DNA from: Chondrilla cf. caribensis
Lineage: Eukaryota; Porifera; Demospongiae; Chondrillida; Chondrillidae
NCBI GenBank assembly: GCA_964020155.1
Contig: OZ026554.1
Coordinates: 42,501 to 106,500, forward strand
DNA: 64,000 nt
Direction: 5' to 3'
The translations under genes were made by a program, and so were the position numbers. Shown in pieces: positions 63,989 to 64,000 of this stretch. The notes beneath the pieces were generated by a model. It saw only the letters and a program-made list of their open reading frames with translations, was not told where the DNA came from and searched no databases. The stretch's first letter is position 1. Each line of letters begins with the position of its first letter.

Positions 63989-64000
63989 ATCTCATGGGTA

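Overview
The window reads as nuclear DNA of a non-vertebrate animal with a very compact genome. Nearly all of it is taken up by intron-containing orthologues of conserved animal housekeeping genes. Introns are mostly 50-150 bp with GT...AG ends, and genes lie tens to a few hundred bases apart. Some gene sets, such as CLPTM1L, RELCH, SANBR, NDRG and INTS2, point to Metazoa. A sponge or another early-branching animal is my best guess from gene density and intron size, but the sequence alone does not settle the species. I see no prokaryotic, organellar or viral genes.

Layout (+ = left to right). 1-223 (-): start of a PLP-dependent cysteine-synthase/CBS-family gene. 570-1138: tRNA-containing interspersed repeat, copy A. 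1714-7188 (-) EIF5B; 7252-10972 (-) HEATR3, whose start lies only 29 bp from the start of INTS2 (+, 11002-15660). 15861-16900 (+) UQCRFS1 (Rieske protein). 17041-18191 (-) Schlafen-like AlbA gene. 18468-20236 (+) SSR1 (TRAP-alpha). 20392-22766 (+) NDRG family. 23165-26661 (+) CCDC102A-like. 27681-28519 (+) an unrecognised small membrane protein. 29350-29935: repeat copy B, inverted. 30019-42650 (+) CNOT1. 42769-48882 (+) RELCH. 49033-50313 (+) AKTIP. 50352-51263 (-) ARL2BP, whose start is 15 bp from that of CLPTM1L (+, 51279-54187). 54583-57834 (-) GPI. 57923-61284 (+) SANBR. 61364-62939 (-) DERL1. 63090 onward (+) the start of an RGS22/RGSL-like gene.

The genes do not form one pathway. They serve translation initiation and ribosomal-protein import (EIF5B, HEATR3), snRNA/mRNA processing and decay (INTS2, CNOT1), ER translocation and quality control (SSR1, DERL1, CLPTM1L), endosomal traffic (RELCH, AKTIP) and energy metabolism (UQCRFS1, GPI). 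What links them is arrangement: very short divergent promoters, start codons set in a YY1/TISU-like AAAATGGC context, and a set of genes whose human relatives cluster on 16q12-q21 and 19q12-q13.

The main unexplained structure is in the introns. More than twenty minisatellites and long (TG)n tracts fill otherwise tiny introns. Many arrays begin at, or within about 30 bp of, the 5' splice site, and in the NDRG gene the repeat unit spans the exon-intron junction. A tRNA-Leu-like repeat with its pol III boxes in the middle of the element is also notable. Exon boundaries were worked out by eye, so gene spans (start to stop codon) are more reliable than internal exon edges.
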